From UBA3478 sp964217345 (GTDB taxonomy: Bacteria; Bacteroidota; Bacteroidia; Flavobacteriales; Flavobacteriaceae), in the NCBI GenBank assembly GCA_964217345.1, contig CAXPJI010000027.1, positions 1 through 52,588 of the forward strand: a DNA stretch of 52,588 bases. Direction: 5' to 3'. Shown one piece after another: positions 8,036 through 17,652 of this stretch. A program made the position numbers and the translations under genes. Position 1 is the first letter of the stretch. Every line of letters starts with the position of its first letter. The notes beneath the pieces are model-generated. The model saw only the letters and a program-made list of their open reading frames with translations. It did no database searches and had not been told where the DNA came from.

Positions 8036-10951
8036 TTACTTCTTCTTGTTGCCTTTGCCTAATGTGTCAAACATCACTGGCGTTGCAATGAACAATGACG
8101 AGTAAGTACCAACTACGATACCGATAATCATTGCGAACATAAACCCTCTAAGTGTCTCACCTCCGAAAATAAAGATCGCTAGTAATACGATAAGGGTAGT
8201 TAATGAGGTATTCAATGTACGGCTTAGCGTTGAGTTTAATGCCTCATTTACATGATCACCCTGCTTCCATCCTTTGAGACCAATGATCTCTCTAATACGG
8301 TCGAAAACTACTACGGTATCGTTTAATGAATATCCGATTACCGTAAGAATAGCCGCAATAAAGGCTTGGTCAATCTCCATGTTGAAAGGCATAAACGCAC
8401 TCGTTGCTGAGAACACCCCAAGTACAATGATTACATCGTGGAATACCGCAGTAACCGCTCCTAATGAGAATTGCCACTTTCTAAAACGAAGCAGGATATA
8501 TAAGAATACAATAGTCAGTGACCCAAAGATCGCTAGCACTGCATTTTTCTTAATATCATCCGCAATGGTAGGACCCACTTTAACTGATTGAAGAATACCT
8601 ACTGTCTTATCATCACTACCTACTGTAAAGTCTTCAATTGAAAAACCGTCAGGGAGGTAAGGTAGTAGTGTATTGAAAAGAAGTCCTTGGATTTCTTGAT
8701 CCACCTCAATACCCTCAACATCTACTTTATAAGGAGTAGTCACTTTAATCTGATTCGCTGCTCCAAAGGTCTTTACATTAGTACCACTACCTAAAACATC
8801 AGTAAGCCCAGATGAAATTTCTGTTGGATTTACTTCATTTTCAAAACGAATCTGATACGTGCGACCACCAACAAAATCCACACCTTGTTGTAAACCAGTA
8901 GTGAAAAGCGAGGTTAATGATCCTAACACTAATACACCAGAAATTACATAAGCCGTTTTACGAGCTTTCAAGAAGCCAAGGTTTACTGAAGATAGCAGAT
9001 TAGCTGTAGCAGCAGTAGCGAACTTTAAGCTTCTACCCTTAGTAGCTAAATAACCTTCGATAAGTAAACGGGTGATGAAAATCGCTGTGAAAAGCGAAGT
9101 TAGAATACCGATTAATAAAGTCGTTGCGAATCCTTTGATAGGTCCTGAACCGAACATAAATAGTATAACGGCAGTAAGACCCGTAGTGATGTTCGCATCC
9201 AAAATCGAAGAAAGTGCATTTGAGAATCCATCGCTGATTGAAAGCGCTAGTCCTTTGCCTTTGCGAAGTTCTTCTTTGATACGTTCAAAGATCAGCACGT
9301 TTGCATCTACAGACATACCAATGGTAAGAACAATACCCGCAATACCAGGTAAAGTCAATACAGCTCCTAAACTTGTAAGTACACCGAAGATTAAAACAAT
9401 GTTGAATACTAATGCGATATCAGCGTATAAACCTCCTCTACCATAATAGAAAATCATCCAAACTAAAACAAAAATCATTGCAATCACAAAGGATAGGAAT
9501 CCACTTTCGATAGCTTCCTGACCCAATGAAGGACCAACAATTTCTGACTGAACAATCTCTGCAGAGGCTGGTAGTTTACCAGCTCTAAGTACGTTTGCAA
9601 TATCCTTAGTTTCGTTGATGGTGAAAGTTCCTGTAATCTCAGAGCGTCCACCTGAAATAGGACCTGAGGATACACCAGGTGCAGTGTAAACCTTATTGTC
9701 AAGTACAATGGCAATACCTGTTTTGTTTTGATAAACATCGCCGGTTAATCGTTCCCATTCGCGAGCTCCTTTGGTGTTCATCATCATGCTTACCGCTGGC
9801 TTTCCGAATTGGTCGAAAGTATCTTGAGCATCAGAAACTACATCCCCAGAAATACGAGGCGTTCCTTCACGATTTGAGCGAAGAGCATATAATTCTACGA
9901 TATCCGCATCAGCAGGCACACGTTGCCAAGCAAACTTAGTGTACTGTACTGCTGAAGGAAGTAGTCTTTTAATTTCTGAACGTCTTAATGACTGCCCAAC
10001 ATAAGCGGTATCACGCGCTTGAACACGCACGAAAGCATTAGATCCAGGAGCGCCAGGAATCAGTTTTGCTAGCAGTGGATTTTGATTAGATAGAGAATCA
10101 GAAGCTGATTCTAATAAATCTTCAACATCATCTGAAAACTGTTCTAATTCAGCCAAACGCTGATCAGCTGCTACCAAAAACTGTGATAATCCCGGTTCAG
10201 CTGCAGAAATGGTTTCCCAAAACTCTAATTGTGCAGTAGAAGATAATAACTCCTGAGCGCGGTTGATATCGCGAGCGCCAGGTAGTTCTACAAGAATACG
10301 CCCTGAGTTACCTACTCGCTGAATGTTAGGCTGAGTTACTCCAAAACCATCGATACGCTCACGAAGAACTTCGAAAGCAGAAACAATCGACTCGTCGATT
10401 TTTCTTCTAATGATTGGTTTAACCTCCGCATTATTCATCGAGAAATTGATCTCATCACTTAATGCTTTGTTCGCGAAAATCTCTGGAGAAGCAAGGGTAG
10501 TTTCACCTGCATTCGCATCGAAAGCTTCAAAGAATAGTTCTACGTAATTCTCATCACTCTGCTTTGAAGCTGCGTCTGCAGCATCTAGAGCTTGATTGAA
10601 AGCTACGTTTTTAGTGTTATTAGCAAGACCTTTAAGAATGTCCTTAACCGAAATCTGCAGGGTTACGTTAATCCCTCCTTTAAGGTCAAGACCTTTATTC
10701 AATTCTTTCGTCTTCGCATCAGCATAAGAGGTAAAACCAAAAACAGGAAGATCAGCTACCGAATCTAAATAACTCTTAGCAGCTGTTTCACGTGCTGAAA
10801 TATAATCATCAGCAGATGCATCTACGCTAACTGAAGCGTATCGATCGGCATCCCCTTCGATTTTGTTAGTGATGAATGTGAACGATAGTTGATAGAGGCT
10901 TACTACCCCAAACAAAATCGCAAATAGTCGAATTAATCCTTTATTCTGCAT
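8036..10951 (-). CDS. secDF: Fused protein translocase subunit SecDF
   Basis: Proton-driven accessory of SecYEG that pulls exported proteins across the inner membrane. The 971-residue polypeptide joins SecD (about residues 1-640) and SecF (about 660-971), the usual arrangement in Bacteroidota. SecD features are LKGGINVTLQI near residue 90, LPGARDINRAQELL, and the transmembrane block with IAGIVLTIGMSVDANVLIFERI. SecF has GVDFVGGRTYQIRFE and TVIGYSLNDTVVVFDRIRE. About 12 membrane segments are predicted by eye in two sets of six. The ATG at 10951 (MQNKGLIRLFAILFGVV) is preferred to 10966, because it begins the first membrane helix properly and sits 37 bases after a -7 box. Terminators isolate the gene on both sides. 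Confidence 0.97.
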   Translation of the reverse strand: MQNKGLIRLFAILFGVVSLYQLSFTFITNKIEGDADRYASVSVDASADDYISARETAAKSYLDSVADLPVFGFTSYADAKTKELNKGLDLKGGINVTLQISVKDILKGLANNTKNVAFNQALDAADAASKQSDENYVELFFEAFDANAGETTLASPEIFANKALSDEINFSMNNAEVKPIIRRKIDESIVSAFEVLRERIDGFGVTQPNIQRVGNSGRILVELPGARDINRAQELLSSTAQLEFWETISAAEPGLSQFLVAADQRLAELEQFSDDVEDLLESASDSLSNQNPLLAKLIPGAPGSNAFVRVQARDTAYVGQSLRRSEIKRLLPSAVQYTKFAWQRVPADADIVELYALRSNREGTPRISGDVVSDAQDTFDQFGKPAVSMMMNTKGAREWERLTGDVYQNKTGIAIVLDNKVYTAPGVSSGPISGGRSEITGTFTINETKDIANVLRAGKLPASAEIVQSEIVGPSLGQEAIESGFLSFVIAMIFVLVWMIFYYGRGGLYADIALVFNIVLIFGVLTSLGAVLTLPGIAGIVLTIGMSVDANVLIFERIKEELRKGKGLALSISDGFSNALSSILDANITTGLTAVILFMFGSGPIKGFATTLLIGILTSLFTAIFITRLLIEGYLATKGRSLKFATAATANLLSSVNLGFLKARKTAYVISGVLVLGSLTSLFTTGLQQGVDFVGGRTYQIRFENEVNPTEISSGLTDVLGSGTNVKTFGAANQIKVTTPYKVDVEGIEVDQEIQGLLFNTLLPYLPDGFSIEDFTVGSDDKTVGILQSVKVGPTIADDIKKNAVLAIFGSLTIVFLYILLRFRKWQFSLGAVTAVFHDVIIVLGVFSATSAFMPFNMEIDQAFIAAILTVIGYSLNDTVVVFDRIREIIGLKGWKQGDHVNEALNSTLSRTLNTSLTTLIVLLAIFIFGGETLRGFMFAMIIGIVVGTYSSLFIATPVMFDTLGKGNKKK

Positions 10952-10988
10952 ACTGCCTAAAATCAATTAATATAATGTCAAATGCGTG

Positions 10989-11019
10989 CAAATATATCAT
11001 TTCGCCCTAGAAATGACAA
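10989..11019 (-). promoter_or_regulatory. Promoter of secDF (TTG-N20-TATATTTG)
   Basis: On the minus strand TTG (11017-11019) is followed by a 20-base spacer and TATATTTG (10989-10996). This fits the Bacteroidota -33/-7 pattern. It lies between the mdh terminator and the secDF start. Confidence 0.65.
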
Positions 11020-11034
11020 TTATATGTAATAAAC

Positions 11035-11059
11035 AAAAAACCCCGGAAAACTTCCGGGG
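11035..11059 (-). terminator. Intrinsic terminator of mdh
   Basis: CCCCGGAA (11041-11048), loop AAC, TTCCGGGG (11052-11059). On the minus strand the stem is followed by six T (complement of 11035-11040). It lies 20 bases behind the mdh stop. Confidence 0.92.
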
Positions 11060-11079
11060 CTAAACACTCTATTGGTTTC

Positions 11080-12006
11080 TTACAAATTAAGTAGCGCGTT
11101 CACCGCTGCAACTCCTTCTGCAGAATCAGCTACCTTAGCCTTCTCGTCTTCACTTAACTCGATAGAAACGATCTTTTCAATTCCATTTTTACCAAGAACT
11201 ACAGGTACTCCTAGGCAAATATCATTCAATCCATATTCGCCTTCAAGAAGAGCAGAACAAGGATATATTTTCTTTTGATCACAAGCGATTGCTTGAACCA
11301 GACCCGAAACTGCAGCACCCGGAGCATACCAAGCACTCGTTCCTAGAAGTTTAGTAAGTGTAGCTCCGCCAACTTTAGTCTCTTGAACAACATATTCCAT
11401 TTGCTCAGCATCTAAAAACTCACTAACGCGAATTGAATTGCGCGTAGCATGATCGATTAACGGAACCATACCTGTATCTGAGTGACCTCCAATGACCATA
11501 CCGTCTACATCAGAAATAGGCGCATCAAGAGCCTCAGCTAATCGATACTTGAATCTCGCACTATCGAGGGCACCTCCCATTCCGATGATTCGGTGTTTAG
11601 GAAGTCCTGAAGTTTTGTGAACGAGATAAGTCATGGTATCCATAGGATTACTCACCACAATAACAATGGCTTCAGGAGAATGCTTTAAAAGGTTTGAAGA
11701 AACCTCCTTCACGATACCAGCATTGATACCAATAAGCTCTTCTCTAGTCATACCTGGCTTGCGAGGAATACCCGAGGTAATCACCACAACATCGCTACCA
11801 GCAGTTTTCGAATAGTCGCCGGTGGTACCCGTGATTTTGGTATCAAAACCATTTAAGGATGCAGTTTGCATAAGGTCCATTGCCTTACCTTCTGCAAAAC
11901 CTTCTTTGATATCTACAAGTACTACCTCTGAGGCAAAGTCTTTAATAGCAATGTATTCTGCACAGCTAGCACCAACGGCACCCGCTCCAACTACAGTTAC
12001 TTTCAT
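11080..12006 (-). CDS. mdh: Malate dehydrogenase (LDH-like, NAD-dependent)
   Basis: Oxidises malate to oxaloacetate in the TCA cycle. The 308-residue protein has the Rossmann motif VVGAGAVGASCAE at the N-terminus and an acidic residue at the end of beta-2 (VLVDI, typical of NAD use). The mobile loop IPRKPGMTREEL supplies Arg82 and Arg88; Arg at position 82, rather than Gln, marks malate rather than lactate as substrate. Asp148 and Arg151 (ALDSARF) and His175 (GGHSDTGMVPL) complete the active site. The gene has its own -7 box at 12037-12044 and a strong terminator. gltA, another TCA gene, lies elsewhere in the window. Confidence 0.97.
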   Translation of the reverse strand: MKVTVVGAGAVGASCAEYIAIKDFASEVVLVDIKEGFAEGKAMDLMQTASLNGFDTKITGTTGDYSKTAGSDVVVITSGIPRKPGMTREELIGINAGIVKEVSSNLLKHSPEAIVIVVSNPMDTMTYLVHKTSGLPKHRIIGMGGALDSARFKYRLAEALDAPISDVDGMVIGGHSDTGMVPLIDHATRNSIRVSEFLDAEQMEYVVQETKVGGATLTKLLGTSAWYAPGAAVSGLVQAIACDQKKIYPCSALLEGEYGLNDICLGVPVVLGKNGIEKIVSIELSEDEKAKVADSAEGVAAVNALLNL

Positions 12007-12036
12007 TTTCGTATTTGATTAAGATTAAATGTGTTG

Positions 12037-12044
12037 CAAATTTA
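12037..12044 (-). promoter_or_regulatory. -7 promoter box of mdh
   Basis: TAAATTTG on the minus strand, ending 30 bases before the mdh ATG in the 43-base gap behind gyrB. Confidence 0.5.
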
Positions 12045-12049
12045 AGCCA

Positions 12050-13990
12050 CTACGCATCAATATTCGCATAGACCGCGTTCTTTTCAATAAACTCGCGACG
12101 AGGAGGAACCTCATCACCCATAAGCATTGAGAAAATACGATCGGCTTCGGTAGCGTTATCAATGGTTACTCGACGAAGCGTACGATATTCAGGATTCATC
12201 GTAGTATCCCACAACTGCTCTGCGTTCATCTCACCAAGACCTTTATATCTCTGAACACCGGCGCCCTGACCCATTTCGGCAATCAGTTGATCACGTTGTT
12301 TATCGTTCCATGCATATTGCTTCTTGCTTCCTTTCTTTACCAGATATAGCGGCGGAGTAGCGATATATACATACCCTTGTTCGATAAGCTCCCTCATATA
12401 CCTAAAGAAGAAGGTCAGGATTAGGGTTTCAATATGAGATCCATCGACATCCGCATCACACATGATAATCACTTTATGATAACGCAGTTTCGCTAGATTA
12501 AGTGCTTTAGCATCTTCTTCGGTACCTACCGTAACACCTAAAGCCGTGTAAATATTTCTGATCTCTTCGTTTTCGAAAACCTTATGCTGCATAGCTTTCT
12601 CAACGTTCAAAATCTTACCTCTTAGCGGCAAAATAGCTTGAAAGTTTCGGTCTCGTCCTTGTTTGGCAGTTCCTCCCGCAGAGTCTCCCTCTACTAAATA
12701 AACCTCGCATTCTGCAGGGTCTTGTGAAGAACAATCAGACAGTTTACCAGGAAGACCACCCCCACTCATTACATTCTTACGCTGAACCATTTCTCTGGCC
12801 TTAGCAGCGGCATGTCTAGCGGTTGCAGCAATAACTACCTTTTCAACGATACGTTTCGCATCATCTGGGTGCTCCTCAAGATAGTCAGTAAGCATTTCTG
12901 AAACTGCCTGGCTAACTGCAGAAGTAACTTCACGGTTACCCAATTTAGTTTTAGTCTGACCTTCAAACTGAGGTTCGGCAACTTTGACTGAAATAATCGC
13001 AGTTAATCCTTCTCTAAAGTCATCCCCTGAAATTTCAAACTTGAGTTTATCAAGCATCCCTGAGGAATCAGCGTATTTTTTTAGTGTACTGGTCAGACCT
13101 CGTCTAAAACCAGAAAGATGTGTACCCCCCTCGTGAGTATTGATATTGTTAACATAACTATGAAGGTTCTCAGAAAAACCGGTGTTATAAATCATAGCTA
13201 CCTCTACAGGAATGCCATTTTTCTCACCTTCCATTGAAATAACCGTTTGAATAAGCGGCTCTCTCGATCGATCTAAGAACAATATGAACTCTTCTAAACC
13301 TTTCTCACTTTTAAATACCTCGGTAACCGGCTCTCCTTTCTCATCAACATTTCTGTGATCGATAAGAGTAATTGTGATCCCCTTATTCAGGTAAGCAAGC
13401 TCTCTCATACGGTTAGCAAGCGTGTCGTAGGAATATTCGGTGGTCTCTGTGAAAATTATTGGGTCTGGTTTAAAAGTAACCTCTGTACCATTTAAATCAC
13501 TTTCTCCAACCGTTTTTACCGGATACAAGGCCTTACCTCGTTCGTATTCTTGCTGCCACAACTTACCTTCTCGTTGCACGGTCGCCTTAAGGCTAATTGA
13601 AAGTGCGTTTACGCAGGAAACCCCTACTCCATGTAGACCCCCTGAAACTTTGTAAGAATCTTTATCAAACTTACCTCCGGCACCAATCTTGGTCATTACC
13701 ACCTCAAGAGCAGAAACTCCCTCTTTTTTGTGTAAACCAACTGGAATACCTCGACCATTATCGCTAACGGTAATCGATTCGTCTTTATTTATCGCTACTG
13801 TAATCGAATCACAGTGCCCACCCATCGCTTCATCGATAGAGTTATCTACAACCTCGTATACTAAATGATGTAATCCACGAGGACCAACATCTCCGATATA
13901 CATTGACGGACGCATGCGCACGTGCTCCATACCCTCAAGGGCCTGGATACTATCTGCCGAATACTGTGGATTTTTTGCTTGTTCGCTCAT
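12050..13990 (-). CDS. gyrB: DNA gyrase subunit B
   Basis: ATPase subunit of the type II topoisomerase that introduces negative supercoils. The 646-residue protein starts MSEQAKNPQYSADSIQALEG. The GHKL ATPase domain shows EVVDNSIDEAMGGHCD, DNGRGIPVG and GGLHGVGVSCVNALS; the TOPRIM part shows YLVEGDSAGGTAKQGRDR and CDADVDGSHI; the tail has RYKGLGEMNAEQLWDTTM. The GyrB length without the E. coli-type insert fits this phylum. The ATG at 13990 is chosen because a TATATTTG box lies 28 bases upstream, inside the longer open frame that begins at 14086. Neighbours asnB (upstream) and mdh are on the same strand but have separate signals. Confidence 0.97.
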   Translation of the reverse strand: MSEQAKNPQYSADSIQALEGMEHVRMRPSMYIGDVGPRGLHHLVYEVVDNSIDEAMGGHCDSITVAINKDESITVSDNGRGIPVGLHKKEGVSALEVVMTKIGAGGKFDKDSYKVSGGLHGVGVSCVNALSISLKATVQREGKLWQQEYERGKALYPVKTVGESDLNGTEVTFKPDPIIFTETTEYSYDTLANRMRELAYLNKGITITLIDHRNVDEKGEPVTEVFKSEKGLEEFILFLDRSREPLIQTVISMEGEKNGIPVEVAMIYNTGFSENLHSYVNNINTHEGGTHLSGFRRGLTSTLKKYADSSGMLDKLKFEISGDDFREGLTAIISVKVAEPQFEGQTKTKLGNREVTSAVSQAVSEMLTDYLEEHPDDAKRIVEKVVIAATARHAAAKAREMVQRKNVMSGGGLPGKLSDCSSQDPAECEVYLVEGDSAGGTAKQGRDRNFQAILPLRGKILNVEKAMQHKVFENEEIRNIYTALGVTVGTEEDAKALNLAKLRYHKVIIMCDADVDGSHIETLILTFFFRYMRELIEQGYVYIATPPLYLVKKGSKKQYAWNDKQRDQLIAEMGQGAGVQRYKGLGEMNAEQLWDTTMNPEYRTLRRVTIDNATEADRIFSMLMGDEVPPRREFIEKNAVYANIDA

Positions 13991-14018
13991 AACTTCATTA
14001 TCGGTTTTTGCATTCTTA

Positions 14019-14026
14019 CAAATATA
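14019..14026 (-). promoter_or_regulatory. -7 promoter box of gyrB
   Basis: TATATTTG on the minus strand, 28 bases before the ATG at 13990. Its position rules out the upstream in-frame ATG at 14086 as the main start. Confidence 0.6.
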
Positions 14027-14103
14027 ACCGAAAGAGCCCGGAATACTTGTGTTTGTAAGTGTTCCGAGCTCTGAAGTTATTAACATTAATATGTTTACAA
14101 ACC

Positions 14104-15774
14104 TTAGTTTTTATAGGCGTCTGTGTGAACTGCCTTGATGGCGCGACCAGAAGGTTCATTCATCTTTTTAAATGCCTCATCCCACTCTAAAGCGGTTTTG
14201 GTACTACAAGCTACAGAAGGCTCTTGCGGAACACTCTTTGCTGCGGCATCTGAAGGGAAATGAGAATGGAAAATAGAGCGATAGAAATACTCTTCTTTGG
14301 TTTGTGGCGTTTGTATTGGAAACTTGAAAGCCGCTTGTTCCATTTGTTTATCACTAACCTCCTCATTGACCATTTCTTTAAGAGTGTCGATCCAGCTGTA
14401 TCCGACTCCATCCGAAAACTGCTCCTTCTGTCTCCAAGCAACTTCGCTAGGTAGCATATCTTCAAAGGCTTTTCTAAGAATCCATTTCTCCATACGTTCA
14501 GGAGTAATCATCTTTTCAGAAGGATTAAGTCGCATCGCAACATCGATGAATTCTTTGTCAAGGAAAGGAACACGCCCTTCAATTCCCCAAGCAGAAAGAG
14601 CCTTGTTTGCTCGCAAGCAATCATACATATGAAGCTTTTCTAATTTACGAACAGTCTCTTCGTGAAACTCTCGTGCATTAGGTGCCTTATGAAAGTATAA
14701 GTATCCTCCAAAAAGTTCATCAGAACCTTCACCAGAGAGTACCATTTTAATTCCCATTGATTTAATCACTCGAGCCATAAGATACATAGGGGTTGCAGCT
14801 CTAATCGTTGTAATATCGTAGGTTTCTAAGTGATAAATAACGTCTTTGATCGCATCTAAACCCTCTTGAATAGTAAAGGTGATTTCATGATGAACCGTAC
14901 CGATGTGATCGGCTACCTTTTGAGCGGCAGCAAGGTCTGGAGACCCCTTTAGACCAACTGCAAAGGAATGAAGTCTTGGCCACCAAGCATCTTCAGTATT
15001 TCCACTTTCTACTCGGCGACTTGAAAATTTCTTCGCGATAGCTGATGTGATTGAAGAATCTAGACCTCCTGAAAGCAATACACCATAAGGCACGTCTGAC
15101 ATCAATTGTCGCTCTACCGCATCTTCAAGCGCTTTTCTAAGCTCACTAATCGAAGCTTCATTCTCTTTAACCGCATCAAATGACTTCCATTCGCGATCAT
15201 ACCAAGGCTCAGGCTTTTCCATAGCCTTAGTTTTGTAATGCCCTGGAGGAAAAAGTTCGATCTGAGTACAGAAACCTTCGAGCGCTTTTAATTCAGAAGC
15301 CACATAAAAAACTCCTTCCTCATCCCATCCCATGTAAAGAGGGATGATACCCATGTGATCGCGAGCAATGAGGTAGTCATTCTTTGATTTATCGTAAAGT
15401 GCGAAACCGAAAATACCATTGAGTTTATCTAGAAATGAGACGCCTTCCTTATCATACAGACCTAGAATGACCTCACAATCAGATTGCGTAAGAAATTCAT
15501 AACCTTCTCCTACTTCAGCTCTAAGTTCTCTGTGGTTATAAATCTCACCATTGGCAGCAAGCACAAGGGTCTGCTCTTTGTTAAAAAGAGGCTGCTTTCC
15601 CGAAGCTGGGTCGACAATCGCTAAACGTTCATGAGCTAAAACGGCATGATCGTCACTAAAAATTCCACTCCAATCAGGACCTCTATGCCTGATTTTTTTT
15701 GACATTTCTAAAAGCTGACCACGTTGATCCGCTTCTACTTTTTGGTAATCAAAACTCGCTACAATTCCACACAT
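14104..15774 (-). CDS. asnB: Asparagine synthase (glutamine-hydrolysing)
   Basis: Makes asparagine from aspartate, glutamine and ATP. The 556-residue protein starts MCGIVASF, placing the catalytic Cys at residue 2 after Met removal. The N-terminal glutaminase domain has RHRGPDWSG and NGEIYNHREL. The synthetase domain has the pyrophosphate loop SGGLDSS at residues 235-241 and LSGEGSDELFGGYLYF. RVPFLDKEFIDVAM and the long C-terminal tail match AsnB of the E. coli type, which has 554 residues. The gene is next to gyrB on the same strand with 113 bases between the chosen starts and stops. No clear TAnnTTTG was found upstream. Confidence 0.97.
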   Translation of the reverse strand: MCGIVASFDYQKVEADQRGQLLEMSKKIRHRGPDWSGIFSDDHAVLAHERLAIVDPASGKQPLFNKEQTLVLAANGEIYNHRELRAEVGEGYEFLTQSDCEVILGLYDKEGVSFLDKLNGIFGFALYDKSKNDYLIARDHMGIIPLYMGWDEEGVFYVASELKALEGFCTQIELFPPGHYKTKAMEKPEPWYDREWKSFDAVKENEASISELRKALEDAVERQLMSDVPYGVLLSGGLDSSITSAIAKKFSSRRVESGNTEDAWWPRLHSFAVGLKGSPDLAAAQKVADHIGTVHHEITFTIQEGLDAIKDVIYHLETYDITTIRAATPMYLMARVIKSMGIKMVLSGEGSDELFGGYLYFHKAPNAREFHEETVRKLEKLHMYDCLRANKALSAWGIEGRVPFLDKEFIDVAMRLNPSEKMITPERMEKWILRKAFEDMLPSEVAWRQKEQFSDGVGYSWIDTLKEMVNEEVSDKQMEQAAFKFPIQTPQTKEEYFYRSIFHSHFPSDAAAKSVPQEPSVACSTKTALEWDEAFKKMNEPSGRAIKAVHTDAYKN

Positions 15775-15854
15775 GGCTTTATAATTTAAAGCAAAAATGG
15801 AATTAAATGTTTTAAACCTAAATTACTAAGATATTAATAGTTATAAAATGAAAG

Positions 15855-15901
15855 TATATAGGTCGTTTCTATATAAGAATGAAACTTACATAGCTTCATT
15901 C
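15855..15901. other. Two adjacent AT-rich inverted repeats between asnB and the amidohydrolase gene
   Basis: TATATAG (15855-15861) pairs with CTATATA (15869-15875), and GAATGAA (15877-15883) pairs with TTCATTC (15895-15901). They lie 22 bases beyond the amidohydrolase stop and upstream of asnB. They lack a T-run, so a classical terminator is unlikely; they could be an operator or a weak 3' end structure. Confidence 0.35.
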
Positions 15902-15922
15902 CCGTAGTGAGGTTTGATATCG

Positions 15923-17545
15923 TTACTTTACTCGCTCTCCTGAGACAAAAACCATCTCTGCTTCAATTAAAGGAAGATCTTTCTCTGAAGCAGTCATTAA
16001 ATCAGCCGATAATACAGTGAAATCAGCAAAGAAACCCGGTAGAAGCCTACCCTTTTCATTCTCTTCAAACTGAGCATAAGCAGCCCATTCTGTCATACCG
16101 CGCAATGCTTGTTCTCTGGTGAGTGATTGCTCAGGAATGAATCCGGCATCAGGATATCCTTTAAGATCTTTACGAGCAACCGCCGCATAAAAGGTATAAT
16201 ATGGATTTACAGATTCTACAGGAAAATCAGTTCCTAAAGCAACAATTCCAGATGTTGCTAATAGGGTTTGGTACGCATAAGCTCCAGCCATACGCTTGTG
16301 CCCCAAGCGATCCTCAGCCCAATACATATCACTAGTCGCATGCGTAGGTTGAACAGAAGGAATGACACCCTTAGAAAAAAGTGAGAAATCAATCGCATCG
16401 ACAATTTGAGCATGTTCAATTCTCCATCTTCGATCTTCTTGTTCACTAAGAAGGTCTTGATAAATGGATAGCACCTCGAAATTCGCCGCATCTCCGATCG
16501 CATGGGTATTCATTTGAAAATCAGAATCAATAAGTCTTTCTGCAATCGCTCTCATTTGATCCACAGGGGTAACAAAAGCCCCAAAATGTCCTGGCGCATC
16601 GGAATAAGGTCGCTTAAGCGCCGCACCTCTAGAACCTAAGGCACCATCACCGTAAACTTTTACCGAACTTACATTCAGACGGTCGGTTTTGTAGGGTCCC
16701 TTACTTAAAAAATAGTTGACATCTGCTTCGGTATTACTCACCATCGCATACATTCGAATCTTTAACAAACCCTCCTTCTGAAGCGAGTCTACCAACTGTA
16801 TAACCTCCTTAGAAATACCCGCATCGCTAACCGTAGTTAACCCATAATCGAAACAAATTTCTTGTGCAGCTAACAGACCTTTGATCTGTTGATCACGGCT
16901 CGGAGGTGGCATTACTGCATCTATATAACGCATAGGACCATCAACTAAAATCCCAGAAGGCGCTCCATTTAAGAGAATAACCGCTCCCCCCTCGGCAGAG
17001 GTCTCTGAATTAATCCCAGCTAATTCTAAGGCTTTAGAATTTACCCAATAAGCATGCCCATCAACCCTTTCAAGAACTACCGGAAAATCAGAAAATCGAC
17101 GATCTAAATCGTAGCGAGTAGGAAATTCCTTGATTTCCCAATCATTTTGATCCCAGCCACGACCATAAATAAAATCAACGTCACTATTCTGCGATCTAAA
17201 AATTTCTATACGATCAAGTACCTCATCGATACTCTCGGTTCCCACAAGATCTACATGAAGGGTCCCTAAACCCAATCCATAAAAATGACTATGAGCATCA
17301 ATAAGTCCCGGAACCACAGCCTTTCCCTCAAGATTAACCAGTTCTTTAGCTAAAAAGCGATTTTTCAAATCATCCGAGCCTAGCGTAACGATTCGACCTT
17401 TGTCGATTGCCATGGCCGTATAGGTTGTGTTCATCGAATCAAGTGAATAAATCTGTCCATTGAATACGATCGTATCCACCTCAACTTTACTCAAACAAGA
17501 GCTAAAAACAAATAATATTCCTAATACGATTAACCTGATATTCAT
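15923..17545 (-). CDS. Amidohydrolase family 3 (YtcJ-like) lipoprotein
   Basis: A metal-dependent hydrolase of the amidohydrolase superfamily; the substrate is unknown. The 540-residue precursor starts MNIRLIVLGILFVFSSC, a lipoprotein signal with the lipidated Cys at 17, so it should be anchored at the cell envelope. The small beta-sandwich part appears as DTIVFNGQIYSLDS. The barrel shows the metal motif VPGLIDAHSHFYGLG, then YGRGWDQNDW, DAGIS, MNTHAIGDAAN, WRIEHAQIV, and ALGTDFPVESVNPYYTFYAAV with the catalytic Asp. This order is that of the YtcJ subgroup. The Lys/Glu pattern points to a binuclear-type fold but metal count cannot be fixed. It is divergent from ftsE. Confidence 0.88.
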   Translation of the reverse strand: MNIRLIVLGILFVFSSCLSKVEVDTIVFNGQIYSLDSMNTTYTAMAIDKGRIVTLGSDDLKNRFLAKELVNLEGKAVVPGLIDAHSHFYGLGLGTLHVDLVGTESIDEVLDRIEIFRSQNSDVDFIYGRGWDQNDWEIKEFPTRYDLDRRFSDFPVVLERVDGHAYWVNSKALELAGINSETSAEGGAVILLNGAPSGILVDGPMRYIDAVMPPPSRDQQIKGLLAAQEICFDYGLTTVSDAGISKEVIQLVDSLQKEGLLKIRMYAMVSNTEADVNYFLSKGPYKTDRLNVSSVKVYGDGALGSRGAALKRPYSDAPGHFGAFVTPVDQMRAIAERLIDSDFQMNTHAIGDAANFEVLSIYQDLLSEQEDRRWRIEHAQIVDAIDFSLFSKGVIPSVQPTHATSDMYWAEDRLGHKRMAGAYAYQTLLATSGIVALGTDFPVESVNPYYTFYAAVARKDLKGYPDAGFIPEQSLTREQALRGMTEWAAYAQFEENEKGRLLPGFFADFTVLSADLMTASEKDLPLIEAEMVFVSGERVK

Positions 17546-17652
17546 AGCATTTTAAATTTGGAGTTTGAAAATAGTAAAAACCTAGGTCATCTAAATAATC
17601 CTCAAATTGTAAGTTCGCTATTTGCTAACTTTAGAGAATCAAAAAAGAATTA

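Noticed and set aside
8036..10951. Separate secD and secF genes
   Set aside because: The frame is continuous across both parts with no stop or start between; the fusion is normal in Bacteroidota.
13991..14086. Longer GyrB start at 14086 (32 extra residues)
   Set aside because: The TATATTTG box at 14019-14026 lies inside the extension, and the extra residues are not like the GyrB family.
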